Source: Certhia americana
Taxonomy: Eukaryota > Chordata > Aves > Passeriformes > Certhiidae
Direction: 5' to 3'
NCBI GenBank assembly: GCA_018697195.1
Contig: JAGMWU010000027.1
Span: forward strand, 14,644,296 to 14,708,295
DNA length: 64,000 bases
The position numbers and the translations under genes are program-made. The notes under the pieces were generated by a model. That model had not been told where the DNA came from. It did no database searches and saw nothing but the letters and a program-made list of their open reading frames with translations. Below, piece by piece: positions 31,443-44,595 of this stretch (within the stretch, counting starts at the first letter, position 1; each line of letters opens with the position of its first letter).

Positions 31443-32531
31443 TGTATTGGTTTGGAACAGCCTGTTTTTTGGTAGCAGGAAGGCCACAAAGATGGCTTCT
31501 GTGTGAAGCTACTGGAAAGCTTCCACCATGTCCAGCAGAGTCAATGGCTGATGGCTCTGAAGATGTACATGCTGCTGGCCAAAACTGGGCCAATGAGAGA
31601 GGTTGGTAATGCCTCTGTGATGACATATTTAAGAAGGAAATCAAAATAAAGTCAAGGGGGTTTTGCTTCTAGTCAGAGAAGAGGAGGAGGTGAGAACATG
31701 TGAGGGAAAACAACATGGTGACACCAAGGTTGGTGGAGAAGGAGGGGGAACAGGTGCTCCAGGTGTCAGAGCTGAGATTCCTCTACAGGCTGTGGTGAAG
31801 ACCATGGTGAAACAGCTGTCCCTCTGCAGCCCATGGGTCCAAGGGGAATACAGAGATCCACCTACAGCCCGTGGGGGAGGTGCTCATGCCGGAGCAGATG
31901 ATGCCTAGAGGAGGCTGTGATCCAGTGAGAGACCTGGTGGAGGGAGGGGGCCCTTGCTTCCAGGCTGGAGCAGCCTGTCCTTGGAGGACTGCACCCCATG
32001 GAAAGAGAGACCCATGTCGCAGCAGTTTTGGAGGACTGTCTGCCCATGGGAGGGACTCATGTTGCAGCAGGTGCAGTAAGGCTGCTGCTCATGAGAGTGG
32101 ACCCACACTGGAGAAGTTCATGGAGAACTGTCTCCTGTGGGAGGAGCCCCACCGATCTGACAGGGAAAGAACTCCTTTCCCAGAGCAGCAGAAGAAAATT
32201 TTGGTGATGAACTGACCAAAACCCCCATGCCCTGTCTCCCTTTGCTGTTGGTGGGAAGGAAGGAGGGTCTGGGAGGGAAATGGTGTTTTAAGGGCTTATT
32301 TTACTTCTGATTATCCTCCTCTGATTCTGTTAGTAATAAATTCACTTTGCAACCTTAAGTTGAGCCTGTTTTGCCCTTGAAGTGTTTTCTCCCACTCCTT
32401 ATCTCACTCTTGAAGAGTTCATTATTTTATTTTTTTTTTTCCTTTTCCCACTTCTGAACAGTTTTAACAGGGAAGGGTGAGTGAGCAACTCTCATGGGTG
32501 CCTGGCATTGGGCCAGCATCAAACCATGACA
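31443..32531 (+). mobile_element. Solo LTR, 1089 bp
   Basis: TGTATTGG to CATGACA, flanked by ATGTC (31438-31442) and ATATC (32532-32536), a 5-bp duplication with one change. AATAAATTC near 32335 is the poly(A) signal. Its end (CATCAAACCATGACA) resembles the other CCATGACA-type LTRs of the window. The G/A-rich interior gives chance open frames. Confidence 0.85.
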
Positions 32532-33255
32532 ATATCCTAGATGCACTTGCTTGCCAACATGCTAATGACTTCTTTAATATTTCAAATGATTTAGTATAAA
32601 TCCTAATTTAGTATAATGTTGGGGGTTGGGTTACAGACATTTACCTCTCATATTAACTTGTTTTCCTTAGCCATGGAATGCTTCTTTGGCAGCAAAGTAT
32701 CATGCTGTAGTCATGCATAGCCTGTGTTTGCCTGCCTATCAACCGTGGGTGGTCCATGTCAGTGAAAATATTTTGATTTTTTTCATCTGTCCTTTCCTTT
32801 ACTGTTTCCTTGCTCTCACCAAGAAGTACTTACTTCCTTCTTAATTATAATTGTTTCAATCCCAGTCTTTTGCTGCCCTCAAACTGATGTCTAGGAGTTT
32901 TCAGTATGTCCTTGGCTCAAAACTTTACATTGTTGTTGAAAAAATAATCTGAAAAGCTACAGTATTTTGTCTTAAGTACATTTGATTAGCAGTTACTCAG
33001 ATTGCTGTGATTTATGGAAAATACACAGATTTGTTGAGAAAAATTCTGAGTCACAGGCCTTTTCAGACACTTATGGTGATAAATCTTTAGGACCTTTTCA
33101 GCAAACTGTTTCCCTTGTATTATTTCTTTATTATAAAATTGTGATTTTCATGTGAATTAAAATTGCAGATAAATGCTACTAAAATTCATAAAGGCAAAAT
33201 CTTGTGTGTTATTGTGAAATTAGCAAGCATATTTGATGGAGGGAAAATAAACAAT

Positions 33256-33877
33256 TGTCCTGGCTTAGGGCAAGTTTAGGAGAAAATCCCAAAGGGGCTT
33301 TTTCAGAGACCAAACCCCCCACGGCCCCTCCTTCCCTCAACCGGTTTGGGACTGACTCCTTGGAGAGAAGTGGAAAGAAACCTGTTTATTTAACAGACAG
33401 AGCACCCCGCAACACACAAGATGAACAATACTGGATCACCGTCCTGACGAGATAACAAATTCAGAAAGTCTCTCTATGGGGAGTGGTCACTGTGTTGTTG
33501 GTCTCTCCAGCGCTGGGCAGACTGTTGCAGGCCACAAAGTGCAGACTCTTGGTCTTTCCCAGGTCCCAGTCCAGAGCAGGTTTGAATGATTCCACGAAAG
33601 GAGAGATGGAAAGAAAAACAGTCTGGAGGAAATTCGGACTGTCTAGCTAAACTAACTAAAGAGCTAAAGCAGAAGCAAGAGCAAGAAAGCAAAGCCAGCA
33701 AACAAAAGCAAAAGCAGCCACAAAAGCAGCACTATATGTCTGTGTCCCTCCGACTATTATCAGCAAGCTGATAACAAAACCAAAACAAAACTTCCCCGAG
33801 ACAGTCTTGAAGAACATATCCAGCCTAAACACAACAGACAATTGGGGATACAAACCTCCCAACGTCACCCCAGGACA
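33256..33877 (-). mobile_element. Solo LTR of the ERV3 family, 622 bp
   Basis: TGTCCTGG to AGGACA with a perfect ACAAT duplication at 33251-33255 and 33878-33882. It aligns end to end with the ERV3 LTRs, including an AAGC-type simple stretch, but is more diverged from them than they are from each other. Confidence 0.95.
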
Positions 33878-35293
33878 ACAATCTATTCAATCGCTGCAGT
33901 TGGTAGATAAATTCATCTTCAAATCAGAAAAACTGAATTATACATCCTGGCTCTGCTGTGTAGCTTCTGAGGTATCACATCTGTCTTCTCTTTATTCTCT
34001 TGTGTCTCTGCTCATATTACTAAGTCTCATTTCTGTGCACTGGCACTATAGTTAGGTTTACCAGAGTGTTCCTTAGTACACCTAGCATTGTAGGACTTGA
34101 AATCTAATGAGGTACTACTGGATATTAGAATAGTACTAACAAAAACACTATATTAATGGTTTTGTTCAGAAACAGGCTGCTTCTAGAAGTTGCCTTAAAA
34201 GTTGATTCTGGAACTTTTTTCTGTACTTGGTTTATCAAAGTCCCTAGGTGAACAGCTGTGTTGTATGTAATTTCTTTTGCAGCAGTGTCTCTGGCCCCCA
34301 ATGAAATATTTCAAGTTCCAGGGAACAAAAGACGGCATGCAACCACAGAAAATGTAGTCTAGTCTGTATCTGACATCAACAGGTTAATGAAGCAAACAAT
34401 CAGAGCAGAGATAATAAGGCATGTCTCCCAATAAGATTGTTATTCTCAGATTATTGTCTGCTTAGCTATGCCACTCTAAACAAGGAGATGATTTCCAAAG
34501 CATATATCAAGTGTTTGAATTTTGGACTATTCCTCTTTGGTTCATGAGCCTTTGTCCCCCTAAACTGATTACTAGGGTAGAGTGAAACAGTGGTAACCTT
34601 TTTCTGAATGATTATTGGGACTGTGAGAATTAGTGGATCAAGATTATCCTGTAAAAAAATAAAGTCACTCTAATCAAATTCATATGCAAACAGTATTGAA
34701 GAAAGTTAATTAAACAATTGTTTATCTTCATTAGACCTTTTCTCAATGTCAGACGACAAATTCACCTCAAGATTGTTCTATCAGGAGTCAGGCAGAAATC
34801 AATGATACCTAAAAGATGATTCCTATGTTGAATGATATTCTTTTCACAAGATCAGAATTTCCAAGCAGAGTTCCTCCTGCTGCTGTAGTAGAAGAAACAG
34901 AATGCCCCATGATATTTGGAGAAATCTGAGGCTAATTTCTGAAACAGAATATAAATCTACTTTTGATCGTATCCAGCTGTATGGAAAGAAATATTCCTTG
35001 TCAGGATTACTATCTGTTTTATACCTTTCAATTAGTTGGCATGATTTATTCCAAATAACTAGAGTATGATAAGTGCCAAAAGGACTAGCACAGGTACTAG
35101 TGAGAGCCTCCTGTAGTGTCCCTCCACAATTTTTCCACCTTTTCCTTAAATTTTTAATCCTCCAGAGAACCCTTCATTTCATATAATGAGATATCATCTT
35201 TGTTATTTAGTAATTTTATCAAGAGATTGCCTCAAGGAATTCTAGCAATTTTTTAGTATTTCCACTATGTTAGACTTGCTGGGTCTTAGGATG

Positions 35294-35314
35294 TTATCTA
35301 TCTATCTGTCTATC
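35294..35314. repeat. Short (TATC)n microsatellite
   Basis: About five TATC/TGTC units directly at the left edge of the next LTR. Confidence 0.85.
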
Positions 35315-36367
35315 TGTGGTGGTTTGACCCTGGCTGGCTGCCAGACAACCACCAAAGCCACTCACTCACTCCCCTCTACAACTGGACGGAGGAAAGAAAA
35401 TATAACCAAGAGTTCATGAATTGAGTGAAATAAGGACCAGGAGAGATCACTCAATAAATACCGTCACGGGCAAAACTTAGAGATATTACTTGAATTTATT
35501 GCTAACAAATTCAGAGCAGGATAATGAGAAGTAAAAAAAGACCCTTGAAAACACCTTCCACCCACCCCTCCCTCCTTTCCAGCTCTACCTCCTATGCCAG
35601 CAGTGCAGGGAGACAAGGAATGGGCATTATGGACAGTTCATCACCCATGGTTTCTCCCACTGGTCAGGGAGAGGAGTCCTTCCTCTGCTGCACCATGGGG
35701 TCCCTCCCACAGGAAACATGAACTTCTCCATGAACTTCTCCAATGTGAGTCCATCCCACTGCTCTAGCATGAGTCTTTCCCATGGGCTACAGTTCTTCAC
35801 AAACTGCTCCAACATGGGTTCCTCTTCCAAGAGGTGCAGTCCTTCAGGCACAGCCTGCTCCAGCATGGGTCCCCTACTGGGTCACAAGTCCTACCAGGAA
35901 ACCCGCTCCAGTGTGGACTCCTCTCTCTATGGGTCCACAGGTCCCTGTCCAGGAGACTGCTTCAGTGCAGGCTTCCCATGGGTTCACAACCCTCTCTCAG
36001 GCATCCAGCTGCTCCAGCATGGGTCCCCTTCACAGGCTGCAGGTGGATCTGTGCATCTCCATGGTCCTCCATGGGCTGCAGGGGCACAGCAGCTTCACCA
36101 TGGTCTTCACCACAGGCTGCAGGGGAATCTCATCTCCCCCCCTCCTCCACTGACCTTGGTGTCTGCAGAGTTGTTCATCTCACATACTCTCAGTCCTCTC
36201 TTTTTTGAGTGCAATTACCTCCACGCAATAACATTTTAACCTTCTTAAATATGTTATCACAGAGGCACTACCACCATTTCTGATTGGCTTGGCTCTGGCC
36301 AGCTCTGGGTCTGTCCTGGAGCCATCTGGCATTAGCTTTGAAAACCTGGCCATGAAAACCCAACACA
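35315..36367 (-). mobile_element. Solo LTR, ~1053 bp
   Basis: Plus-strand ends TGTGGTGGTTTGACC and CCCAACACA. Length and end sequences resemble 31443-32531 in the opposite direction; AATAAAT-like signals near 35450-35500 are on the minus strand. The duplication is not clear (CTATC against CTAAT) because the left flank is a microsatellite. An internal GGGTCC/CAGCATGGG phrase recurs several times. Confidence 0.75.
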
Positions 36368-37793
36368 CTAATAATTTTTTTTAACAGTTTCTATTACTGT
36401 GATACAGAAGATTCTATTTACTGTCTTCTATGTCTTCAGCCGTTCTAAATCTTAGCATCATGTTTGCTCACTTACCAATCATCTGGTCCTAAAGCTGATT
36501 TAAATAATAGGTTATCCATTAGATTTTGTGGTCTATCTACAACTCTTAAATAAGTATCCAGTTCTGGTCATCTGTTGCCAATTTTATTGTCTGTTTTGAG
36601 ACCTTTCTTGATACTTAATTAGAGGTTTCTGGATGGTATATTTTGTCTCCTTCTATATTTAGGAAACATATGCTTTTAAATAGCCTGACAGATGAAATAT
36701 AGCATATCAGTGGTTAGAAATGATACTTCCTCAAAAACTAATAGCCTATGAGAAGTAGTTTAAAGACAATAAGGGTTTTTAGATCTTGAACAGCAAGTGA
36801 AGTTCTGATTGCAAATAGTTGAGGAGATTGAGTCACACAAAGGTAGCCGTCATTCTTTTTGAATACGTGCAGTGCAAAACAATTTCTTTCTATGCTGCTT
36901 CTGGAGAGATGTAGAAGGTGTTGGTGAAGTTTCCAATGTTTTTGTAGAATAATTTCAGTCTTGAGCTGATCATAATAAGATCATGTTATGTATAAAAGCA
37001 GTAGAAGCCAAAAAGAATGTTTAGTTACTATAGCAGTTAGTTTAGTGTCAAGCTGAGATCTATGAAGCCAAATTTTTCTCTAGACAGAATCTAGGCCCTG
37101 CTCTTAATAAATTAATTTAATTTATCAGTTTTAAGAGTGCATGTATTTCTAAATTGCTGTTTTAGCTATTTTCTGTAAGATGTAGGTGTAGCAGAGAAAT
37201 CAAGCTTCATATGGCAGTTCAATGTGAAATTCTTGCATTTAGTGTTCGGTATATTTGAGTGTTTAGTTCAATGAATTTGTTAACTTGATTCATGTCAATG
37301 AATAATCATGAAATGAACTTGACTCAATATTCCTACTGCTGCTTTCTAAATTGGCTACCAAAATGATAAATGCTGTTAAAATTTAGGAAGAAATTGGTAT
37401 TGTTTCAGTCATGAAACAATGAAGCCCATTGAGGGTTCTAGGCTAATAGTGACCGTAGTGGGTTTCAGAACCAGATCATTTGTTGTCAAGAAAACAGTAG
37501 AACCTGAATCTGAAAGTAGCTGTGCAAGGCAGCTTATCATGATTATATGCCATATATGAGGTGGGTTTTTTAAACACTATAAGCAACAAATTCAGCATTA
37601 TTTTATCATAAATTTCCTATCATATAAACAGAGTACATTATTTCTGAAAGATATGTCACTGTGTAGCTATCTTAAATAAGTATCTAATAAGGAGAAAAAA
37701 TTTAAAAATTCTACTGACAGAATTTGACTTTGTAAAATATTAAGTATAACATTCTGGTTTGCATGTAGTATAAATACTTCACACCTACTCTTC

Positions 37794-37798
<5 letters not shown>

Positions 37799-37826
<28 letters not shown>
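37799..37826 (+). repeat. Long poly-T run ahead of HOMER1 exon 4
   Basis: 27-28 consecutive T about 15 bases before the acceptor CTTCAG. It may act as an over-long polypyrimidine tract or be an antisense poly(A) remnant. Confidence 0.85.
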
Positions 37827-37830
<4 letters not shown>

Positions 37831-37841
37831 TGTACCTTCAG

Positions 37842-37934
37842 TTTGCAGAAAAATTTCAGGAATTCAAAGACGCTGCACGACTAGCAAAGGAAAAATCCCA
37901 AGAAAAGATGGAGCTAACAAGTACACCCTCTCAA
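37842..37934 (+). CDS. HOMER1: HOMER1 exon 4
   Basis: 93 nt, 31 codons, phase 0, starting FAEKFQEFKDAARLAKEKSQ and ending TSTPSQ. Acceptor ACCTTCAG|TTT and donor CAA|GTGAGT are consensus. It encodes the end of the EVH1 domain and the start of the linker (residues 99-129). One conservative difference from the mammalian form that I recall (Asp for Glu after EFK). No stop or frameshift. Confidence 0.95.
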
Positions 37935-38415
37935 GTGAGTCTTATTGCCTGATTCAAGCCTAGTAATTCATAGTCTGTGCTACTTACCATATCTTTCACA
38001 CATTGTATTAAAAAGGAACAGAGTACTTCACAGTTTCCTTGAATCCACTCATCAGTCAGCTAGAAGTGTCAAGAAGTCTAAGAATGCATTTAATATACTT
38101 TGCAGAAGTTTCAAAGGGGCTTGCTTTAATATGAAATTGTCCTTTTGTTTGTTCCCATCCCTTTCTTTGAGCTTTCCTCAGAAAATATGAGTAAAGATGT
38201 TGTGCAGTTATGTAAGTCTATGGTAAAGACCTTTTATGGTTTTTCTTATTGTATCTATGAAATCTCAGGTGATGCACTCATTACAACAAAAATTGAAGTT
38301 AAAACAGCAAGATATATTTACTTATTTCCTCCTGTTGTACTATTCATTTGTGAAATGTGTTGAAGGAAGATGGCAGATTCACATGTGGATTTTGGGGTTT
38401 TATTGTTAACCATGT

Positions 38416-38771
38416 TTGTGGAAGAATGGTTAAAGAATAAGGGACATGTAGATCTGCATCAGTTTGCAGGTGCAGAGTTAGCAAAGTTTAAGATTCAGCT
38501 AAGCTGACAAGGTCACCGTGCCCTTGTAGGAGAGCATTATAACAACAACCAAGTTTTGTAGCTGATAAAGGGGGAAAAGAATGTTAACACTGATCCACAA
38601 GTGTAAGAAACTAAGAGGAGTTAACGTTTCTGTGAGTAGCAAATGTTAGCTTGCTTTTGCACTACGTATGAGCTTCATTATGAATTGTATAAAAGACATA
38701 ACTAATGGAATAAAGCTGAGACTTACTGATCTCTCATATTGAGAGCAATCTGTCTCCCGCTGACCCCAACA
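38416..38771 (+). mobile_element. Solo LTR, 356 bp, related to the ERV1 LTR
   Basis: TGTGGAAG to CCCCAACA, flanked by CATGTT at 38410-38415 and 38772-38777 (or a 4-bp TGTT duplication if two more bases belong to the LTR). Its first ~290 bp match U3 of ERV1 (6073-5785 reversed); then TATAAAAG (~38688) and AATAAAG (~38710) give a compact promoter and poly(A) region. It is a solo copy of a relative of ERV1. Confidence 0.88.
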
Positions 38772-39117
38772 CATGTTGTAACAGAAGAGTTTATAAACGA
38801 CATCTCAAAATATGAACTAATATAGCTGTAACAGAAAAATAAATTAATATAGTCAAATTTACATTAGTTATTATTAAAATTAATTTACTTGAAAATGGAT
38901 GATTTAAAATTACCTTGAAAAAATAAATTTCATCAGGCTTTTATGTCCCTCCTCTCCAGTGTTTCTGGCTCTGTGTGTAGCTATTTGCTTCATTTTAAGC
39001 AATAAAAAAGACAAAAATAGTTTATCCTCTTGGAGGATGAAACAGCTTTAAAACTACAGCAGAGGTTCCTGAACTGAGTAGGATTAATACAGCTGAGTCT
39101 TTATTTTTCTGGGGAGT

Positions 39118-40288
39118 TGTCTTGGTTTGAAAGACAGGTGCCTGCCAAGGAATGTGGGAACCTCCCTTGGAATGGAAAATATGACCCCATTCCCTCTGAA
39201 TTATTATAACTTCGAAATTACAGGGCTTTCAGGCAAAGATATGGGAAAAAGAATAACAGTTCTTTACTTGGGGAGATATATATATGTGTAAAACAAGGCA
39301 AAAAACCAACATCAGCATCAAGAAACAGGAAAAAAAAGATGCCAAATAAGAGCCTCTGGGCTGGGGCTGTCAAGCACTTTCCCCTTTGGTGTAGTCATGA
39401 CTTTAGATGTTGCTTTTTGGACAAGAACTTTCTGCTTCTAATTAAGCCTTAAGCTGTTTTGTAATAAGAACTTCTGAATTATAATTTTAGAATATTGCTT
39501 TGTATTAAGGTTTTTTAAATTGTAGCTTTAGAATGTATAACAAAAGAAGGAAGTGGTTCTATCTTATTCCTAACTAAATGGTGAAAAAATCAGCCTGAGA
39601 AAAGAGGATGGACAAAGAACTCCTGACTAATGGTTTCAAAAAGGAAACCAGCCATCACCTTCTGGGATACATATCCTGGATGTACATCCTGGGAGGAATG
39701 GATCAAAATGGAGTATAGAAATTGTAAAGAAACCAGCTATCACTATCATTGATTTACATCCTGAGGTATAGAATTGTGACGTAAAAACTAGAATTAGAAA
39801 CTGCTGAGAAAGCCTATGGATATACATATAAATACCAGAAGGCCTCAGCAATCAGTGCGCAGTTGGAGGGAAAGCTCCCACTACTGCACCCAGCGCTGCT
39901 TTGCTTATATTTTTACCATATTAATTAATAAATTGAATTACTGCTTGATATATTGGCTGAGTCAAGCTCCTCATTTTTAACAAGTGGCAGTGAATCCTCT
40001 GGGCAGCAACAGTCTGGCACCAAAACCCCACCTGTCTCCCCTCTGATGCTGAGAGAGCGAGGAGCTGAGCACAGTCCCTCACCCCCCAGCTGAAATCTCA
40101 CAGTATGTCTGCCTTTCCCAAGAGAAAACCCCCCAGCTAAGAGACTGTAGCAAACTGCACCCCTTCCCCCTTCCCTGGCCACATCTTTTGCCTCTCTTAA
40201 GTATCCATTTTTTCCATCTCTTAGGCAACAAATGGGAGAAAAATTCAATGATAGAAAGAAAAAAAGGGAAAAATCCTAACCTCCAACA
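39118..40288 (-). mobile_element. LTR interrupted by another LTR
   Basis: TGTCTTGG at 39118 and CCAACA at 40288 with a perfect GGAGT duplication (39113-39117, 40289-40293). The left ~160 bp match the end of 25053-25805 and the right part matches 7540-7713, so it belongs to that TGTCTTGG family in minus orientation. About 600 bp in the middle are foreign. Confidence 0.85.
39381..39980 (+). mobile_element. Nested LTR inside 39118-40288
   Basis: From about TGTAGTCATGAC to TTTTTAACA, with ATAAATACC (~39830) and ATTAATAAATTG (~39925) motifs like a TATA/poly(A) region in plus orientation. Borders are approximate because no duplication is clear (TTTGG against AGTGG). Confidence 0.6.
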
Positions 40289-42739
40289 GGAGTGCATCTT
40301 CATTTATTGAATCAGTACATCTCCTGAGTGTTTTACACTGCAGTATGCTCATGGTCTTTGATGGAACAAGGATGGCAGGCATTTTGCAGCATGCTATATG
40401 AATAGGTTTATTGCCACCAGAAAGCTGTATCAAGTGTATTTCCAAGAGAAATCAGTGGAAATTACAAGAATACAAAATGAACCAACCTCATGTGTTCCTA
40501 ATAGGCATTTTGCCCGAGTGCTAGGTTGGCTTTTGCTGTTAAAGGGAAACTGCTTGCTCTACTGTAATAGGAGAAAATAAGGCATTGTTTTTTATTAGTT
40601 TTCTTGACTGTCTCTAAGTTTCTCATAATTTCCATTAATAAATACATAAATAATGGAAGTATTATAACCTAGTATACTCTTGGACTTCAGAAACAGTGAA
40701 ATGCTTCAGCCAGGCCTCTAGTTGTTCAATATATGGGCAGAACAACTACTCTGTTTCTCTTTTAATATGATGATTAATATTCTGCACTCAGAAGTTAAAT
40801 CTGAAACAAATGGATCTGAAATGTTGAATGTTATTTGGTTTGGACATAAATTTGAGCTACTCATTCAGAGACAAGATGCTTTTGTCCAGCAGTTGCCCAG
40901 TGTTAAAGCTTTTTCTTAATCTATATGAGCTAATATTGTTTATTTTCCTGATGTCCCTTTGTACTTGAAGCCTAGCATTTTATACTGTTGTCAGCTATAG
41001 AAATGTTAGCTCAAGCAATTGCATAATACACATTGAGAACTGCAATTTATTTATTGCATGCTTAGGAATAATTTCATATTCAGGCCTTACTTTTCATCTC
41101 TTGGCTTTTAGCTGTGTTAATAAGTTAGTGTGTTATTCCAAAAGATAGTTAGTGCAAGTGCTGACACATCAAAAGAGTAGTCTTCACATACTTAATGCTT
41201 CTCATTAGTTCTCCAGAAAGAAGAGAGTTTTGAGCAGATGAGAAGTGATGACTTCACGACAGACTACAGCGCTTCCATAGAGCTGGGGATTATTTGAAGA
41301 AATTTATGTCTAGGTTAAAGATGGGTGCTTGGTATTGGGGAGGGAAGGTGAGACCCCAGAGACATTTGAAGGAGCACTTGCTGTTATTTTGATTATCTGC
41401 CAAGAAGTGGCTGCAGGGCATGTAATTCCAGTGTTGCCTTTCTCAATCATTTTACTTTTTCCTCTTTTATGTAGTGATCCTTTGCAGAGAGGGGAAGGAA
41501 AAAGAGGAAGAAGAGATATTTTCAGTGGCCAGTCAAGACTTTGTAAGAACCTGGCTTTTAAAGGAAGTTTTGACAGGAAAGGCATTGGGAGGTAGTGTGT
41601 GAGTAGTGAGCTTTATAAAAGTAGCTCAGTTAGCTACAAGTGTCAATCCCTCTTCTGTCTTGAACTTGTAGATATCATTCTGCATTAAATTAATAATATG
41701 TATAAGATACTCCATATCAAAACTGTAAAATATACTTTTAAAACTTACATAAAATGTGCTACAGTTCTTATGGTACTGCTTTAAAAAATGCATTTTTTTT
41801 TTTCATGTCATAAACTGCATCTTACCATGGCCACCCAAGGTCTGTTTTCAGTTACCGGCTTGCCCATGCACTGAAAGTGCAATGCTTCCATCTGTAGTTC
41901 ACTGAATAGCATGAATCAATAGGCTGAAAACCATGTGCGTACCACCTTTTTTTCCTCCTTTTTTTAAAAACTAATCTTAATTAGGTTCAAGTACAGAACT
42001 AAATAGAGCAAGTTGTGGGGTTTGCACCCTCACCCCATCAGTCTTACAACCAACTGAAGAACTGGAGTCTGAAAGTCAGAAACTTTCTTCAGATATTACT
42101 TTTGACCCTGGTCATATCAGATTAAGAACTCTGTTAATTTCTGAAATAGTGTGGTGAGTAAATAAAAGTAGTCAAATAAAATAATGCAGTTTTTTCTTCT
42201 GTGGTTGTGAGACACTTTTATAATATTAGGAATAGCTGTTGCCTGAAAAATTTTACTATCACAACATTTTTATAGTGCAAAGAAGGGGTTGATTTTGGCA
42301 AAATGGTCATAGTTTTATCATCTTTCAGATTTTTCTTTGAAGTACTCAATTTACTTCTGAGCCTTGTGGAAAAAAAAGGGATATTGTGTGAATTGCTATA
42401 CTGGAACAAATGTTTCAGACATTATATGGTATCTGAATTACTAGCAGGCAGCCTTATGCCATTGCCAGTCTATGAAGAAGAATGATGCCAGAGAAGTGTA
42501 TGGAATACTTAATCAGAAACTAAGGTAATACTTAATAAAAAAAGAAGCTGTAATTCTTTTGGTTTATTTTGTTCATGTTTTTTGAATCACCTAATCCTTC
42601 TTTTCTTTTATTCCATATTTAGTCACTGTTGGAGACTAAAATAAGTTTACTTATAGAATATTAGAAATCAGTTGTGTAGGCTTAAGTTTAATTGTAACTA
42701 ACTTACAGCTTAGCATGAGTAGGCCCTGCTTAAAAGTTA

Positions 42740-43113
42740 CTGTAGGTGAACTCTAAATGAACTATCAGCATGAATGGCTAAGCAGGGGAGGAAACAGAGA
42801 AAGACTGGATATCTTCAGATAAGGGTTGAGATGTTGGAGGGCCCTAAGGCTCCCCCAAGTTGCAAGATTAGAGCAGTTAATGGCCTGCCCATGGAGGAAG
42901 AATCTAATGAGGTGTTAGAGGACCCCAGACCAGAAATCCCCATAGGACCAAAAGGCATGGGCAGAGCATGTGAAAATCGGGTGCACAGACTGTAAGGGTG
43001 TGAAGGTCCGGGGATTTCTTTTTTCAGGGTCCCTATGGAGACACCCAACTTGAGCTGAAATAAACTGACTGCCTCAGAACCTAGGGTCTGAACTCTTCTT
43101 TTACAGTCACCAT
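42740..43113 (+). mobile_element. Probable short LTR
   Basis: A GC-richer block with AATAAACTG near 43061 and an end ACAGTCACCA, in AT-rich intron. No duplication found. The 73-aa frame within it is not recognised. Confidence 0.4.
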
Positions 43114-44355
43114 TAAAAGGTGGTTTGATCTGTGCTGTGAAGTCTGCTTGTTTTACTTCAGAGACTTTTTATGAGTACATGCATTTTGTTTATAAGATTT
43201 TGAAATTTAAGGCATCTTTTGAGTGATTCCCCTTTATTGTGCTTAGTTTGTATATTGTAGACAACTGTCATACTGCTTGGCATCACCAGTTCTGGATACT
43301 TATTAGTAGGGCCAGGGCTCCTTTATACAGTGCAGATGTGTTTTTTCGATCATGTGGTGTGGGAAGAGGAGGAAATAGCAAAGAAACCCTTGGGTTCATA
43401 ATGCCTTTCATTTAGTGGCAGTGAAAACTGTTTATCAAATCAGAGGATTAATAGACAAACACACATAATTCGTGGTGGTTTTGGTTTGATGTAACTGGAT
43501 GGAATAACAGAACTTGAATTCATTAAAATTTTTTGCTATAACTGTATTAATAATTCAAGTTGCAGAGTGAGATGTGAGAAATACAGCAGAATAAAAGCAA
43601 AATTTGGACAATTGTTGTGTTGCAAATGCTTAATATAATTTAAAGTGTAATGACAGTGTTGAACAATATTGTTGGTTAAGTGACACCAGTGCTTTATGGA
43701 AGGCAATGACAGCCAGATCTTATTTTCTTTTTAAAAAATGAGCTTTTATACCTGGTCAAGTCTCAAAGTCAAGGGCAACATTTCTTATAGGATCAGATTC
43801 AGTATTGGCTTGCAAAAAGCCTTATCCTTGTAAACTAGTTGAAGGCTACAAGTGGAGGCTTAAAATTAGACCCATATTTTGTAAAATCATGACCATCTTC
43901 AGATACTTGCAATTTCTTCTGAGATTGCTGTTCTTCAGTTTTCTACACAGTGTCAAAGAGCTGGGAAGAGGAGCTGCTGGCCTTCCAGAGAGTGTGCTTG
44001 TGCTCCAGTTCAATAACAGTAAATAGCAGTTTTATCTCTTCTCCATGCAGATGGTAAAAGGCTATGTGTCCATAGAAGGTGCTTAGCTTTTGGAAATACT
44101 GTAATTCAGCCAGTCCTCTTCTGGATAGTCATCCCTCCATGGCATCCACTGAACTCTATTCATGAAAGTCTACTATCTTAGAGTTAAATGTTAACACTTG
44201 ATTAGTAAAAGCCTACTAAGACATTTTGAAACTGAAATGAGCTACTTAGCTTATATGACTATATAATAGGAAAGAAAATATTAAAATTAAATCACATAAA
44301 GAGACTGAAAGACCTATAATGTCCCAACTTAGAATTTGGACTACACAATGTAGTT

Positions 44356-44483
44356 AAAAAAAAAAAAAAAAAAAAAAAAAACANNNNNNNNNNNNNNNNN
44401 NNNNNNNNNNNNNNNNNNNNNNNNNNNNNNNNNNNNNNNNNNNNNNNNNNNNNNNNNNNNNNNNNNNNNNNNNNNNNNNNNNN
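44356..44483. other. Poly-A run and 100-base assembly gap
   Basis: 26 A's (44356-44381) lead into 100 N (44384-44483). A gap of exactly 100 N is normally a placeholder of unknown length, and homopolymer dropout is a likely cause. Confidence 0.97.
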
Positions 44484-44595
44484 CCCAAAAAACCCCACAC
44501 TTATCAGTGACTAGAAATTGAAAAATAGTGTTTGTTGGCCAAAACATAAATGTATGTGCTGACGTAATGAGGCTGATTAAAACTGCACCAGTGCC

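Larger units (their letters stand above)
30207..37841 (+). other. HOMER1: HOMER1 intron 3
   Basis: 7.6 kb. It holds three solo LTRs (31443-32531, 33256-33877, 35315-36367), each listed separately. The remaining parts (30207-31442, 32532-33255, 33878-35293, 36368-37798) are AT-rich with short A/T runs and no recognised gene or RNA. Confidence 0.8.

Noticed and set aside
35718..36239. 173-aa plus-strand frame rich in Ser/Cys/Gly
   Set aside because: Lies antisense in a solo LTR with repeated CATGGGTCC phrases; overlapping frames in other phases are equally open.
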